A stretch of 64,000 nucleotides of DNA from Solicola gregarius (lineage in GTDB: Bacteria; Actinomycetota; Actinomycetes; Propionibacteriales; Nocardioidaceae), in NCBI RefSeq assembly GCF_025790165.1, contig NZ_CP094970.1:1984001-2048000 (forward strand), given 5' to 3'. The notes under the pieces are model-generated. The model was given only the letters and a program-made list of their open reading frames with translations, was not told the DNA's origin and made no database searches. The position numbers were made by a program, and so were the translations under genes. Numbering within the stretch: position 1 is the first letter of the stretch; every line of letters starts with the position of its first letter. Shown piece by piece: positions 17,514 to 25,551 of the stretch.

Positions 17514-18073
17514 CGATCGCCCTCCCGATCGACGCTGGCGAGTGCCAGCATGTGCACCAAACGGGCGCCGTCGGGCCGGTCGGCGTCGCCAGTCAGCCGA
17601 CCCCGGTAGCGCATCATGACCTCCTTGAGGTCGTCGTGCCACACGCTCGCCTCTGCCTCGGTCATCCACACGGCGTTCTGGATCGCGCCGAGTCGCCACT
17701 CGTCCGTTTCGGCGACGATCCGGTTGCGCCGGAACCGGTCGACCTCTCGCTGGATGATCTGCTCGGTCAGCTCGCGGCCGGCCGCGTTCCGGTTCGGATC
17801 GTCGGTACCCTCGTCCCAGGTCAGTCCGACCGACGTCGCCCGCCAGGGCCGCCGACGTCCGCGTCCCTCGTTCGTCTCCTCCACCAGCCCGTGTTCGGCC
17901 AGCTTGCGGAGATGCCACGAGCAGTTGGCCGGTGTCTCGTCGAGTACCTCGGCGAGCTCGGACGCGGTCATCGGACCATCGATGCCGAGGCGTTCGGCGA
18001 TTGCCAGCCGGAGCGGATGAGCGAGCGCCTTCAGTTCGGCCGCGGTCGTCAACTGGCGAGTATCGAAAGACAT
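17510..18073 (-). CDS. ArsR-type winged-helix repressor
   Basis: A 187-residue protein whose first 90 residues are a winged helix-turn-helix (ELKALAHPLRLAIAERLGIDGPMTASELAEVLDETPANCSWHLRKLAEHGLV). The C-terminal half is a helical dimer/ligand region without a metal-binding ELCVCDL motif, so a metal sensor is unlikely. It is translationally coupled to the following MFS gene. Two palindromes at its start codon and just upstream are the likely autoregulatory operator. Confidence 0.88.
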   Translation of the reverse strand: MSFDTRQLTTAAELKALAHPLRLAIAERLGIDGPMTASELAEVLDETPANCSWHLRKLAEHGLVEETNEGRGRRRPWRATSVGLTWDEGTDDPNRNAAGRELTEQIIQREVDRFRRNRIVAETDEWRLGAIQNAVWMTEAEASVWHDDLKEVMMRYRGRLTGDADRPDGARLVHMLALASVDREGDR

Positions 18074-18114
18074 GTTTCGATACTGTGCCCTATCGAAAGG
18101 ATTCTTTCAATAGG
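18060..18114. promoter_or_regulatory. Double palindromic operator of the ArsR-MFS operon
   Basis: The first palindrome (18060-18083) has perfect 9-bp arms GTATCGAAA and TTTCGATAC and spans the arsR start codon. The second (18089-18114) pairs CCTATCGAAAG with CTTTCAATAGG with one mismatch. Both share the half-site ATCGAAA, so a repressor binding one should bind the other. They are AT-rich compared with their surroundings. Confidence 0.78.
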
Positions 18115-18153
18115 TGCTAACAAAGTGCATTTGTCGATAAAGAGCTTTGTGTA

Positions 18154-19125
18154 CTAGTTGGTTTGTGGATCCATCAGTTTGACGATCCGCTCGAGGTCGT
18201 CGATCGAAGCGAACTCGACCGTGATCTTGCCCTTGGTGCGGCCGAGATCCACCTTGACCCTGGTGTCGAATCGCTCGGACAGCCGGGCGGATACATCCGC
18301 AAGCCGCGGCGCGGTCGCCTTCGCCTTGCGCGCTCGCGGCTTCTCGCCGTCGTTCTCCCCGACGGCGACGATCTCCTCGAGACCGCGTACGGACATGCCC
18401 TCCGAGACGACCCGTTGGGCGAGTCGGTCCTGCACCTCGGCGTTGTCGACCGTCACCAGCGCACGAGCGTGACCGGCCGACAGCACACCCGCAGCGACCT
18501 TGCGTTGGACCGGCGGCGTGAGTCGCAGCAGCCGGAGGGTGTTGCTGATCTGCGGCCGTGATCTCCCGATTCGCTTGGCGAGCACGTCCTGCGTACAGCC
18601 GAAGTCGTCCAAGAGCTGCTGGTACGCCGCGGCCTCCTCGAGCGGGTTAAGCTGCGAGCGGTGCAGGTTCTCCAGCAGGGCGTCGCGGAGCATATCTTCG
18701 TCGGACGTGTCGCGCACGATCGCGGGGATCGTCTCGAGCCCCGCCTGCCGAGTTGCTCGCCAGCGACGCTCGCCCATGATGAGCTCATAGCGATCGCCGT
18801 TCGACCGAACGACCACGGGCTGCAGGAGACCGATCTCGCTGATCGAGTGCACGAGCTCGGCCATCTCGTCCTCGTCGAACACCTCGCGTGGCTGCCGCGC
18901 GTTCGGTGTGATGTGGTCCACCGGGAGCTCGGCGAAGCGAGCACCCTCGACATCGGCCAGGTCGCCCGGCGACTGATCCCCGTCGAAGGGAGTAGCAGGC
19001 GCGATCGGCGCCGGCTCGACACCGATCGCCGCGGCCGCGTCGGTTGACGTGTCTGTCGCCTCTTCGGGTGGCGCCGACGGGATCAGTGCTCCCAACCCTC
19101 GGCCGAGTCCCCTACGCGTGCTCAT
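18154..19125 (-). CDS. parB: Chromosome-partitioning protein ParB
   Basis: A 323-residue CTPase that loads at parS and spreads to form the segregation complex. The N-terminus RRGLGRGLGALIP is the ParA-interacting segment of actinobacterial ParB; next come the CTP-binding region (LPVDHITPNARQPREVFDEDEMAEL ... GERRWRATRQAGL), the helix-turn-helix (TQDVLAKRIGRSRPQISNTLRLLRL) and a C-terminal dimerisation domain (RVKVDLGRTKGKITVEFAS). The ATG overlaps the parA stop by four bases. It is the last gene of the rpmH-to-parB operon. Confidence 0.97.
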   Translation of the reverse strand: MSTRRGLGRGLGALIPSAPPEEATDTSTDAAAAIGVEPAPIAPATPFDGDQSPGDLADVEGARFAELPVDHITPNARQPREVFDEDEMAELVHSISEIGLLQPVVVRSNGDRYELIMGERRWRATRQAGLETIPAIVRDTSDEDMLRDALLENLHRSQLNPLEEAAAYQQLLDDFGCTQDVLAKRIGRSRPQISNTLRLLRLTPPVQRKVAAGVLSAGHARALVTVDNAEVQDRLAQRVVSEGMSVRGLEEIVAVGENDGEKPRARKAKATAPRLADVSARLSERFDTRVKVDLGRTKGKITVEFASIDDLERIVKLMDPQTN

Positions 19126-20222
19126 CGGGCCTCCTTCGACTCCGCTATCTCTCGAGATGCCTCGAGATATGACATCGCGCCGGGCGACGTCGGGTCATAG
19201 GTCATGACTGTCTGCTGATAGCTCGGCGCCTCCGAGATGCGCACCGAACGCGGGACCGCCGTACGTAGCACGAGGTCTCCGAAGTACTGCCGCACCTCGT
19301 CCGCGACACCGGCGGACAACCTCGTACGCGCGTCGTGCATGGTGAGCAGGATCGTCGTCACCGACAACGACGGGTTCAGGTGGGACTTGATGAGCTCGAC
19401 GTTGTGCATGAGCTGACCGAGGCCCTCCAGTGCGTAGTACTCACACTGGATCGGGATCAGCATCTCGCGCCCGGCGACCAACGCGTTCACCGTCAGCAGG
19501 CCGAGCGACGGGGGACAGTCGATGAAGACGTAGTCGATCCGGTCGCCGACCTCCTCACGTTCGGTGAGGTACGCATCGAGCGACTTTCGTAGGCGTGACT
19601 CACGGGCAACCAGTGAGACCAGTTCGATCTCCGCGCCGGCGAGGTCGATCGACGCCGGAACCACGGACAGGCCCTTGAGGTCAGGGCAGTCCTGGATCAC
19701 GGCGCTCAATGGTTGACCGTCGACGATCGCCTCGTAGATGCCGGGTGTGCCCTGGCGGTGATCGATCTGCAACGCCGTAGACGCGTTGCCCTGCGGGTCG
19801 AGGTCCACGACGAGCACCCGCTGTCCGTGCTGCGCCATCGATGCCGCAATGTTGACCGTCGACGTTGTCTTGCCCACGCCACCCTTCTGGTTGGCGACCA
19901 CGAATACTCGCGTCGCACGGGGGCGTGGGAAGGGTCGGGTATCGAGCGCCATCCGGTTCACCTGCTCGGCGACCGCCGCGGCGAGTGGCGTCGAATCGTC
20001 GCCTACCGGTCCGAGGTCCACGATGTCGCCGGCACGCGGGTACGCCCGTGTACCCGGCGCCGGCGTCGGGCCGAACGAATCGTGGTCTCGCGTCGTGGTC
20101 TCACTGTGTGTTTCACGTGAAACATCCTCGACCTCGCGGCTCACCCAGCCGAGATGATCCCCGGCCACATCGCCGTGTGGTCGATGCGGCCAACCGATTC
20201 CCGGCACCGTCGCTTCAGGCAT
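19122..20222 (-). CDS. parA: Chromosome-partitioning ATPase ParA
   Basis: A 366-residue deviant-Walker ATPase. The P-loop is VANQKGGVGKTTSTVNIA, the Walker B is YVFIDCPPSLG, and NALVAGREMLIPIQCEYYALEGL is a ParA signature. An unusually long N-terminal extension of about 100 residues precedes the ATPase; part of it (VSRET) is encoded by a perfect parS site. ATG 20222 is preferred because GGGAGG precedes it by six bases; upstream in-frame codons overlap nothing but lack a site. Confidence 0.96.
   Translation of the reverse strand: MPEATVPGIGWPHRPHGDVAGDHLGWVSREVEDVSRETHSETTTRDHDSFGPTPAPGTRAYPRAGDIVDLGPVGDDSTPLAAAVAEQVNRMALDTRPFPRPRATRVFVVANQKGGVGKTTSTVNIAASMAQHGQRVLVVDLDPQGNASTALQIDHRQGTPGIYEAIVDGQPLSAVIQDCPDLKGLSVVPASIDLAGAEIELVSLVARESRLRKSLDAYLTEREEVGDRIDYVFIDCPPSLGLLTVNALVAGREMLIPIQCEYYALEGLGQLMHNVELIKSHLNPSLSVTTILLTMHDARTRLSAGVADEVRQYFGDLVLRTAVPRSVRISEAPSYQQTVMTYDPTSPGAMSYLEASREIAESKEAR
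20109..20124. other. parS site inside parA
   Basis: The sequence TGTTTCACGTGAAACA matches the bacterial parS consensus exactly. It lies in the 5' part of the parA coding region and encodes VSRET in the parA frame. ParB of this genome should nucleate here. Confidence 0.95.
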
Positions 20223-20248
20223 TGACACCCTCCCTCTTCGCTCCGTGA

Positions 20249-20917
20249 TCAACGTGCCGCGCCATGCGGCCGATCGACATGAATCTCCACAACGGTGGTC
20301 GGATGCTCGAGCACCTCACCACCGTACGTGGTCAGGGCGGCCGGATGATCGGAGACACGACCGACCACGGGGGCCGCATCCGATATCTCCCCCACGGCGG
20401 AGGAGCCCTTCAGCGCCACGATCCGACCGCCGGGTCGGCAGAGCGGTGCGCACCAGCGGACAAGACGCTCCAACGGGGCCACCGCACGAGAGGTGACAAC
20501 GTCGAACCCCTCGCCCGACCAGTCCTCGGCGCGGGTCCGTTCCACCTCGACCCGGGCCGTGAGCTCAAGGTCCTCCACGCACTCGCTCAGGAAGGTCGAG
20601 CGGCGGAGCAGTGGCTCGACCAGAACCATTCGAAGGTCCTCGCGCCGGATCACCCAGGCGAGGCCGGGGAGTCCGGCGCCGGACCCAACGTCTGCTACCC
20701 GTTCTCCCTGACGAACCGCATCCGAGGCGACCGCACAGTTGAGCAGGTGTCGGGTCCACACCCGAGGGGCTTCACGCGGACCAAGGAGTCCGCGCCCCAC
20801 TCCCGCTCCCACGAGCAGGTCCGCATAGCGACGAGCAAGTGGGAGCCGATCCGAAAACACCTCCACCGCCTGCGCAGGCGGTGGAGGTGTTTCACGTGAA
20901 ACATCCCCGTCTCTCAC
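20249..20917 (-). CDS. rsmG: 16S rRNA (guanine-N7) methyltransferase RsmG
   Basis: Methylates G527 of 16S rRNA using S-adenosylmethionine. The 222-residue protein has the SAM motif VADVGSGAGLPGLAWVI, preceded by WTRHLLNCAV, and DVVTSRAVAPLERLVRWCAPL further on. GTG 20917 overlaps the jag stop (GTGA). The first codons (GDVSRET) run through a parS site, as in parA. Loss of this gene in other bacteria gives low-level streptomycin resistance. Confidence 0.95.
   Translation of the reverse strand: MRDGDVSRETPPPPAQAVEVFSDRLPLARRYADLLVGAGVGRGLLGPREAPRVWTRHLLNCAVASDAVRQGERVADVGSGAGLPGLAWVIRREDLRMVLVEPLLRRSTFLSECVEDLELTARVEVERTRAEDWSGEGFDVVTSRAVAPLERLVRWCAPLCRPGGRIVALKGSSAVGEISDAAPVVGRVSDHPAALTTYGGEVLEHPTTVVEIHVDRPHGAAR
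20888..20903. other. parS site at the start of rsmG
   Basis: A second exact TGTTTCACGTGAAACA, 779 bp from the first and again within the first codons of a gene, encoding VSRET. Both sites read in the same orientation and frame relative to the operon. I see no third perfect copy in the window. Confidence 0.95.
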
Positions 20918-21444
20918 GGGGTCGGCAGCACCACGACGCGTCGCTCGGGCTCCTCACCCTCGGACTCGCTCGTCAGGCCGGCCGCCGCAACCGCGTCGTG
21001 CACGACCTTCCGCTCGAACGGCGACATTGGATCGAGACGCTGCGACTCGCCACCCTCACGGACCCGATCGACCACGGTCTGGGCGAGCGACTCCAACTCC
21101 TTGCGGCGCTCGGCCCGATGACCACCGACGTCCAGCATCAGACGCGACCGCTCGCCGGTGTCTCGTAGAACCGCGAGCCGGGTGAGTTCCTGCAGCGCCT
21201 CGAGCACCTCGCCATCCGACCCGACCAGTTGCATCAGGTCGGCGCCGACGATCGAGACGGCGGCACGGTTGCCGTCCACGTCCATATCGATGTCACCGTC
21301 CAGATCGGCGATGTCGAGCACCTCCTCGAGGAAGTCCGCCGCGATATCTCCCTCGGCCTCCAGCCGATCGCGCCGGCTCGTCGCCGGCTTCTCCTCAACC
21401 ACCGATGCGTCGTCCGACACCACGGCCTCCTCGTTCAACGTCAC
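20914..21444 (-). CDS. jag: Jag/KhpB RNA-binding protein
   Basis: A 176-residue protein with an acidic N-terminus, a KH domain (AAVSIVGADLMQLVGSDGEVLEALQELTRLAV) and an R3H domain (LDPMSPFERKVVHDAVAAAGLTSESEGEEPERRVVV). Jag/KhpB binds RNA and influences cell-wall growth and division. The GTG start overlaps the yidC stop by four bases. Position between yidC and rsmG is conserved. Confidence 0.94.
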   Translation of the reverse strand: MTLNEEAVVSDDASVVEEKPATSRRDRLEAEGDIAADFLEEVLDIADLDGDIDMDVDGNRAAVSIVGADLMQLVGSDGEVLEALQELTRLAVLRDTGERSRLMLDVGGHRAERRKELESLAQTVVDRVREGGESQRLDPMSPFERKVVHDAVAAAGLTSESEGEEPERRVVVLPTP

Positions 21445-22379
21445 TTGCCCCCACCTGGCTTCTTGCGGTTCTTTCGAGACTGGTTCCTCGGCTGCTGCCG
21501 TTGAGGCGGCGCCTTCGTCTCGGTCTTGGTCTCTGTCGACGTAGCACCCTCCGGCGGCGCTACGGTCTTACCCTTCGCCGCGTCGCGGCGCTCCTTCGCC
21601 CTGGCCGCCTCGGTTCCCGGCACCGGATTGTTCCGGATCACCCAGAACTGCTGGCCCATCGTCCACAGGTTCGAGGTCACCCAATACATCAGCACGCCGA
21701 TCGGGAACGCGATACCGCCGATAGCGAACACGAAGGGCAGCACGTACAGCATCATCTTCTGCGTCTGCGCATACTGGCCGGTCATCGCCGACGGCGGCAT
21801 GTTCTTACTCATCAACTGCCGCTGGGTGGTGAACGTCGTCGCGCACATGATCACGACCATCGTGCCGGTGATCAGCTTCACCGTCGTATCGCCGTCGACG
21901 AACCGGTCTGCGATGTGCACGCCGAGGAACACGGCGTCCTTGATCGACTCCGCCTGCTCCTCCTTCAGGAAGCCCCGCGCTTCACCGTTTGCCGCGTGGT
22001 CGATCACCCGGAACAGCGCGAAGAAGATCGGCATCTGCAACAGCAGCGGCATACACGACGACAACGGGTTGGTGCCCGTATCCTTGAACAGCTTCATCTG
22101 CTCCTGAGCGAGCCGCTCACGATCGTGACCGTACTTCTTCTGCAGCTCCTTGACCTGCGGCTGGAGCAACTGCATGTTCCGGCTGCTCTTGATCTGCTTC
22201 ACGAACAGCGGGATCAACATCGCCCGGATAGTGACCGTCAACCCGACGATCGACAGCATCCAGGTCCAGCCTGAGTCTGCCGGGAGACCGAGGTGCTCGA
22301 ACACCCAGTGCCAGCCGAGCATGATCCCGGAGACCAGGTAGTACAGCGGGGACAGGATCGTGTTGAAGAAGTCGCCCAT
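21441..22379 (-). CDS. yidC: Membrane protein insertase YidC
   Basis: A 312-residue insertase that helps membrane proteins fold and insert, alone or with SecYEG. The first helix (LYYLVSGIMLGWHWVFEHLG) is followed by the conserved core (VRAMLIPLFVKQIKSSRNMQLLQPQVKELQKKYG) and LSSCMPLLLQMPIFFALFRVI. The C-terminal tail is long, charged and Lys/Gln-rich, as in Gram-positive YidC. It follows yidD with no gap. Confidence 0.96.
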   Translation of the reverse strand: MGDFFNTILSPLYYLVSGIMLGWHWVFEHLGLPADSGWTWMLSIVGLTVTIRAMLIPLFVKQIKSSRNMQLLQPQVKELQKKYGHDRERLAQEQMKLFKDTGTNPLSSCMPLLLQMPIFFALFRVIDHAANGEARGFLKEEQAESIKDAVFLGVHIADRFVDGDTTVKLITGTMVVIMCATTFTTQRQLMSKNMPPSAMTGQYAQTQKMMLYVLPFVFAIGGIAFPIGVLMYWVTSNLWTMGQQFWVIRNNPVPGTEAARAKERRDAAKGKTVAPPEGATSTETKTETKAPPQRQQPRNQSRKNRKKPGGGK

Positions 22380-22640
22380 CTAAGCTCCTTGCCGCATCGC
22401 CAGGCGGCGTTCACGTTCGGCGGCCGGAGTGCCCGGCACGGGGTCATAGCCACCTGCGTTCCACGGGTGACAGCGGGAGATCCGGCGGACGATCAGCCAC
22501 GATCCGCGAAGTGCTCCATGCGTTTGGACGGCCTCGAGGCCATACGCAGAGCACGAGGGATAGAACCGGCAAACGTCGCCGTACAGGGGACTGATCGCAA
22601 ACCGCCACAGCTTGATGAAGCCGATCAGAAGGTACTTCAT
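22380..22640 (-). CDS. yidD: Membrane protein insertion efficiency factor YidD
   Basis: An 86-residue protein with the family signature [21 protein letters not shown] and the [15 protein letters not shown] motif. It is thought to assist YidC. The ATG overlaps the rnpA stop (ATGA) and its own stop abuts the yidC ATG, so expression is tightly coupled. Confidence 0.96.
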   Translation of the reverse strand: MKYLLIGFIKLWRFAISPLYGDVCRFYPSCSAYGLEAVQTHGALRGSWLIVRRISRCHPWNAGGYDPVPGTPAAERERRLAMRQGA

Positions 22641-22984
22641 CGGGGGTCCAACACGCGCGAAAGGACGTCGTCGAGACCGGCGCCGAGGTCGGCGCTCGTC
22701 GCACCCGCGGCGTTCGGTTTCGCCCGGACAACGAGAGCCGAACCGGCCGGGAGCAGCATGAGCCGACCCCGCACAAGATGCCTGAGTCGCCGCTTCACCG
22801 CGTTGCGTACGACGGCCGAGCCGACGTTGCGTCCGACCACGAAGCCCACCAGCGGCTCATCGGCACTCGCGCCCTCGGGCAGGCGGAGATGCGCCACGAG
22901 CGTTCGGGAGGATGCCCTCTTGCCGTGTCTCGTGGTCGTCCGGAAATCCTCCGCGTCGCGAAGGCGATGCGCGGTCGACAGCAC
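22637..22984 (-). CDS. rnpA: Ribonuclease P protein component
   Basis: A 115-residue basic protein that supports the RNase P RNA in trimming tRNA 5' ends. The RNR signature is [19 protein letters not shown], and the N-terminus [18 protein letters not shown] is typical. The start is GTG 22984, seven bases after the rpmH stop. Confidence 0.95.
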   Translation of the reverse strand: MLSTAHRLRDAEDFRTTTRHGKRASSRTLVAHLRLPEGASADEPLVGFVVGRNVGSAVVRNAVKRRLRHLVRGRLMLLPAGSALVVRAKPNAAGATSADLGAGLDDVLSRVLDPR

Positions 22985-22991
22985 GCGGGGC

Positions 22992-23129
22992 TCAGGCGGA
23001 GAGCTTCTGGCGACCCTTGCTGCGACGCGCGGACACGATCGCGCGCCCTGCGCGCGTGCGCATCCGGAGACGGAAGCCGTGCTTCCTACTCCGACGACGA
23101 GTGTTCGGCTGGTACGTGCGCTTGCTCAC
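22992..23129 (-). CDS. rpmH: 50S ribosomal protein L34
   Basis: A 45-residue, very basic protein reading (V/M)[17 protein letters not shown], then [18 protein letters not shown] and SKGRQKLSA, which is the complete L34 sequence. The start is GTG 23129. It is the first gene of the leftward operon that ends with parB. Confidence 0.97.
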   Translation of the reverse strand: MSKRTYQPNTRRRSRKHGFRLRMRTRAGRAIVSARRSKGRQKLSA

Positions 23130-23615
23130 GGCAATGCTCCCCTATGGGATTCGTTCTCGGTCCGGGCGAGCCGGCATGACGGCGGGCGAGGCCCCTGAGT
23201 CCGGCGGTTCGACTGCCACCGCTCACCCGCGCGCCACGGAATGGTCGCGGGCATGCGACAGGAGTCGAAGTGTTCCGACCTCCCAACGGTACGGGGCGTG
23301 CACGTGGGGGTCAAACCGACCCCCACCGCTACCGAAACGCGGCCAAACCCGCCACTATCGCACTCGGGGCCGCCGAAACGAGGGTACGACACGCCGCCCG
23401 CGTGCCGAACCGATTCCAACACCTTGTGGACAACCGGTTGAGAGGTGCGAGGATGGTTGTTAGCGTCCGACCCCGGACTCGACGGCTGGGGCACGATCCG
23501 GAATCGAATCTCGGCCGAGATTCCGGGCTATCAGGGGGATAGTGCCGGCCTTGTGCCGCAATGCACATGGTGTGGATAACTGTGTGGAGATGAGCCCGGG
23601 ACGGGCTACGACAGA
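23130..23615. other. rpmH-dnaA intergenic region with DnaA boxes and palindromes
   Basis: This 486-bp gap between divergent rpmH and dnaA must hold both promoters. It carries two DnaA boxes on the minus strand: TTGTCCACA (23425-23433) and the perfect TTATCCACA (23571-23579), the second only 37 bp before dnaA and so placed for autoregulation. It also has a strong hairpin, GTGGGGGTC/GACCCCCAC (23304-23326), and an 18-bp perfect palindrome (23506-23523). No protein-coding frame here looks real. Confidence 0.75.
23506..23523. repeat. Perfect 18-bp palindrome upstream of dnaA
   Basis: GAATCTCGG is followed directly by CCGAGATTC, with no spacer. Flanking CCGGAAT and ATTCCGG allow an extended imperfect repeat. 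The site is about 95 bp before the dnaA start, where a repressor or cruciform could affect transcription or origin opening. Confidence 0.7.
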
Positions 23616-25130
23616 ATGGGGACCGCGGTGGACGACCACGAGACCGCACCAACGAACGGCACCGCAGGATCGACCCCCTCCACCGATACCGAACCTCCGC
23701 TCGACACCGCCTGGCGACAGCTCGTCTCCGAACTCCCCGTCAACGTGAAGGCCTGGCTCACCGCGTCGCGGCCGGAGACCCTGCACGGCAACACCCTCAT
23801 CGTCTCGGTACGCGACGACTACACGCGAAGCCAGCTCGAGACCCGCCTTCGCCCGCGACTCGAACAGTCCCTCAGTCACATCCTGCAGCGCGAGATCCGG
23901 TTGGCGGTCACCGTCGATCCCGAGCTTCCCGTACAGGAGTCGACTGAGCGACAAGACGATTTGTCGACAAATCAGCAGGTGGAACAGGAGCGCTATCCCC
24001 ACGCGGACGCCGGCAGGCACGGCGGGTACGACTCCGCGCCGCCACCGGCGCAGAATGTGGGCGCCAGGTCGAGTGGAGACCCCAATGGCGCGGCTCAGGC
24101 ACGACTCAACCCGAAGTACCTCTTCGAGACCTTCGTCATCGGGTCGTCGAACCGCTTCGCACACGCGGCCGCCGTCGCCGTCGCCGAGGCCCCGGGCAAG
24201 GCGTACAACCCGCTCCTGATCTATGGCGATTCCGGACTCGGCAAGACCCACCTTCTGCACGCGATCGGCCACTACGTACGCAGCCTCTACAACGGGTCGC
24301 GAGTTCGGTACGTGAGCAGCGAGGAGTTCACCAACGATTTCATCAACGCGATCCGCGACGATCGCGCCGCTGCGTTCCAACGCCGCTACCGCGACGTCGA
24401 CGTACTACTGATCGACGACATCCAGTTCCTCGAGGGCAAGATCCAGACCCAGGAGGAGTTCTTCCACACCTTCAACACCCTGCACAACGCCAACAAGCAG
24501 ATCGTGATCAGCTCCGATCGGCCGCCGAAGCGTCTCGAGGCGCTCGAGGACAGGCTCCGCAACCGGTTCGAGTGGGGCCTGATCACCGACATCCAGCCGC
24601 CGGACCTCGAGACCCGGATCGCCATCCTCCGAAAGAAGGCCGCGACCGAGAAGCTCACCGCACCGCCCGACGTACTCGAGTTCATCGCGAGCAAGATCCA
24701 GACCAACATCCGCGAGCTCGAGGGAGCGCTCATCCGAGCAACCGCGTTCGCCAGCCTGAACCGCCAGGAGGTCAACCTCGCACTCGCCGAGATCGTGCTC
24801 AAGGACCTCATACCCGAGGGTGGCGAGCCGGAGATCACCGCCGCGCTGATCATCGCGCAGACCGCGGCGTACTCCGAATACAGCATCGAGGAGATCTGCG
24901 GGCCGAACCGGAGCCGAAACCTCGTCCAGGCACGCCAGATCGCCATGTACCTCTGCCGCGAGCTCACCGACCTCTCGCTACCGAAGATCGGTCAGCAGTT
25001 CGGTGGCCGTGACCACACGACGGTGATGCACGCCGACCGCAAGATCCGCGAGCTGATGGCCGAGCGTCGCAGTGTCTTCAACCAGGTAACCGAACTGACG
25101 AACCGGATCAAGCAGCAGGCCCGGCACTGA
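23616..25130 (+). CDS. dnaA: Chromosomal replication initiator DnaA
   Basis: A 504-residue AAA+ initiator that binds DnaA boxes and melts the origin. Domain I is [25 protein letters not shown]; domain II is a short, variable, polar linker; domain III holds the P-loop ([19 protein letters not shown]) and Walker B ([13 protein letters not shown]); domain IV ends with the signature [18 protein letters not shown] 23616 is used; GTG 23628 is an alternative start. A 16-bp palindrome interrupts the domain II coding region. Confidence 0.97.
   Translation: MGTAVDDHETAPTNGTAGSTPSTDTEPPLDTAWRQLVSELPVNVKAWLTASRPETLHGNTLIVSVRDDYTRSQLETRLRPRLEQSLSHILQREIRLAVTVDPELPVQESTERQDDLSTNQQVEQERYPHADAGRHGGYDSAPPPAQNVGARSSGDPNGAAQARLNPKYLFETFVIGSSNRFAHAAAVAVAEAPGKAYNPLLIYGDSGLGKTHLLHAIGHYVRSLYNGSRVRYVSSEEFTNDFINAIRDDRAAAFQRRYRDVDVLLIDDIQFLEGKIQTQEEFFHTFNTLHNANKQIVISSDRPPKRLEALEDRLRNRFEWGLITDIQPPDLETRIAILRKKAATEKLTAPPDVLEFIASKIQTNIRELEGALIRATAFASLNRQEVNLALAEIVLKDLIPEGGEPEITAALIIAQTAAYSEYSIEEICGPNRSRNLVQARQIAMYLCRELTDLSLPKIGQQFGGRDHTTVMHADRKIRELMAERRSVFNQVTELTNRIKQQARH
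23958..23973. repeat. Perfect 16-bp palindrome within dnaA domain II
   Basis: GATTTGTCGACAAATC is identical to its reverse complement and much more AT-rich than nearby codons. It lies in the segment encoding the non-conserved linker, so the protein does not demand this sequence. Confidence 0.75.
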
Positions 25131-25551
25131 GCTCGATCGGCACTCTCTCGGTACCCCACAGCCTGGGGACGAACATGTTGACAACTCGTGGATTGCGCCG
25201 AACGACATGTGAACATCACGCGCCGCCCTGGTGACGACGCTCGGTCGTCCACCGCGGTTTGTCATTTGTCCCGAGGTCGTACACACGTCGTCCACCAGTA
25301 GATATCCGGGCTGACCTCGCCAGACAGGGCTTATCCACAGTATCCACAACCGCTATGGACAACCCGGTACCTACAGGTGACTCACAACGAACCACAACTT
25401 CCACACCGGCCCGAACTGGGGACAACCGCTCCTCGAACTCATCGGCGCTCCGTGCGTCACAACCGGGCATTAGGCTGGTCCCACTCGGCATGGCAGGATG
25501 CAATTCCCCACGACCGAGGTCGAGCATCCACGAACCTGGAGGCAGTGCGTT
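25131..25551. other. Probable oriC: DnaA-box cluster between dnaA and dnaN
   Basis: The 421-bp gap contains a perfect DnaA box TTATCCACA at 25331-25339, with GTATCCACA directly after it (25340-25348) and TTGTCCATA on the other strand (25354-25362). Weaker matches are TCGTCCACC at 25245 and 25288, TTGTCCCGA at 25266 and, on the minus strand, TTGTCCCCA at 25417-25425. The dnaA-dnaN gap is the usual actinobacterial origin. The dnaN promoter must also lie here. No gene is seen. Confidence 0.85.
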
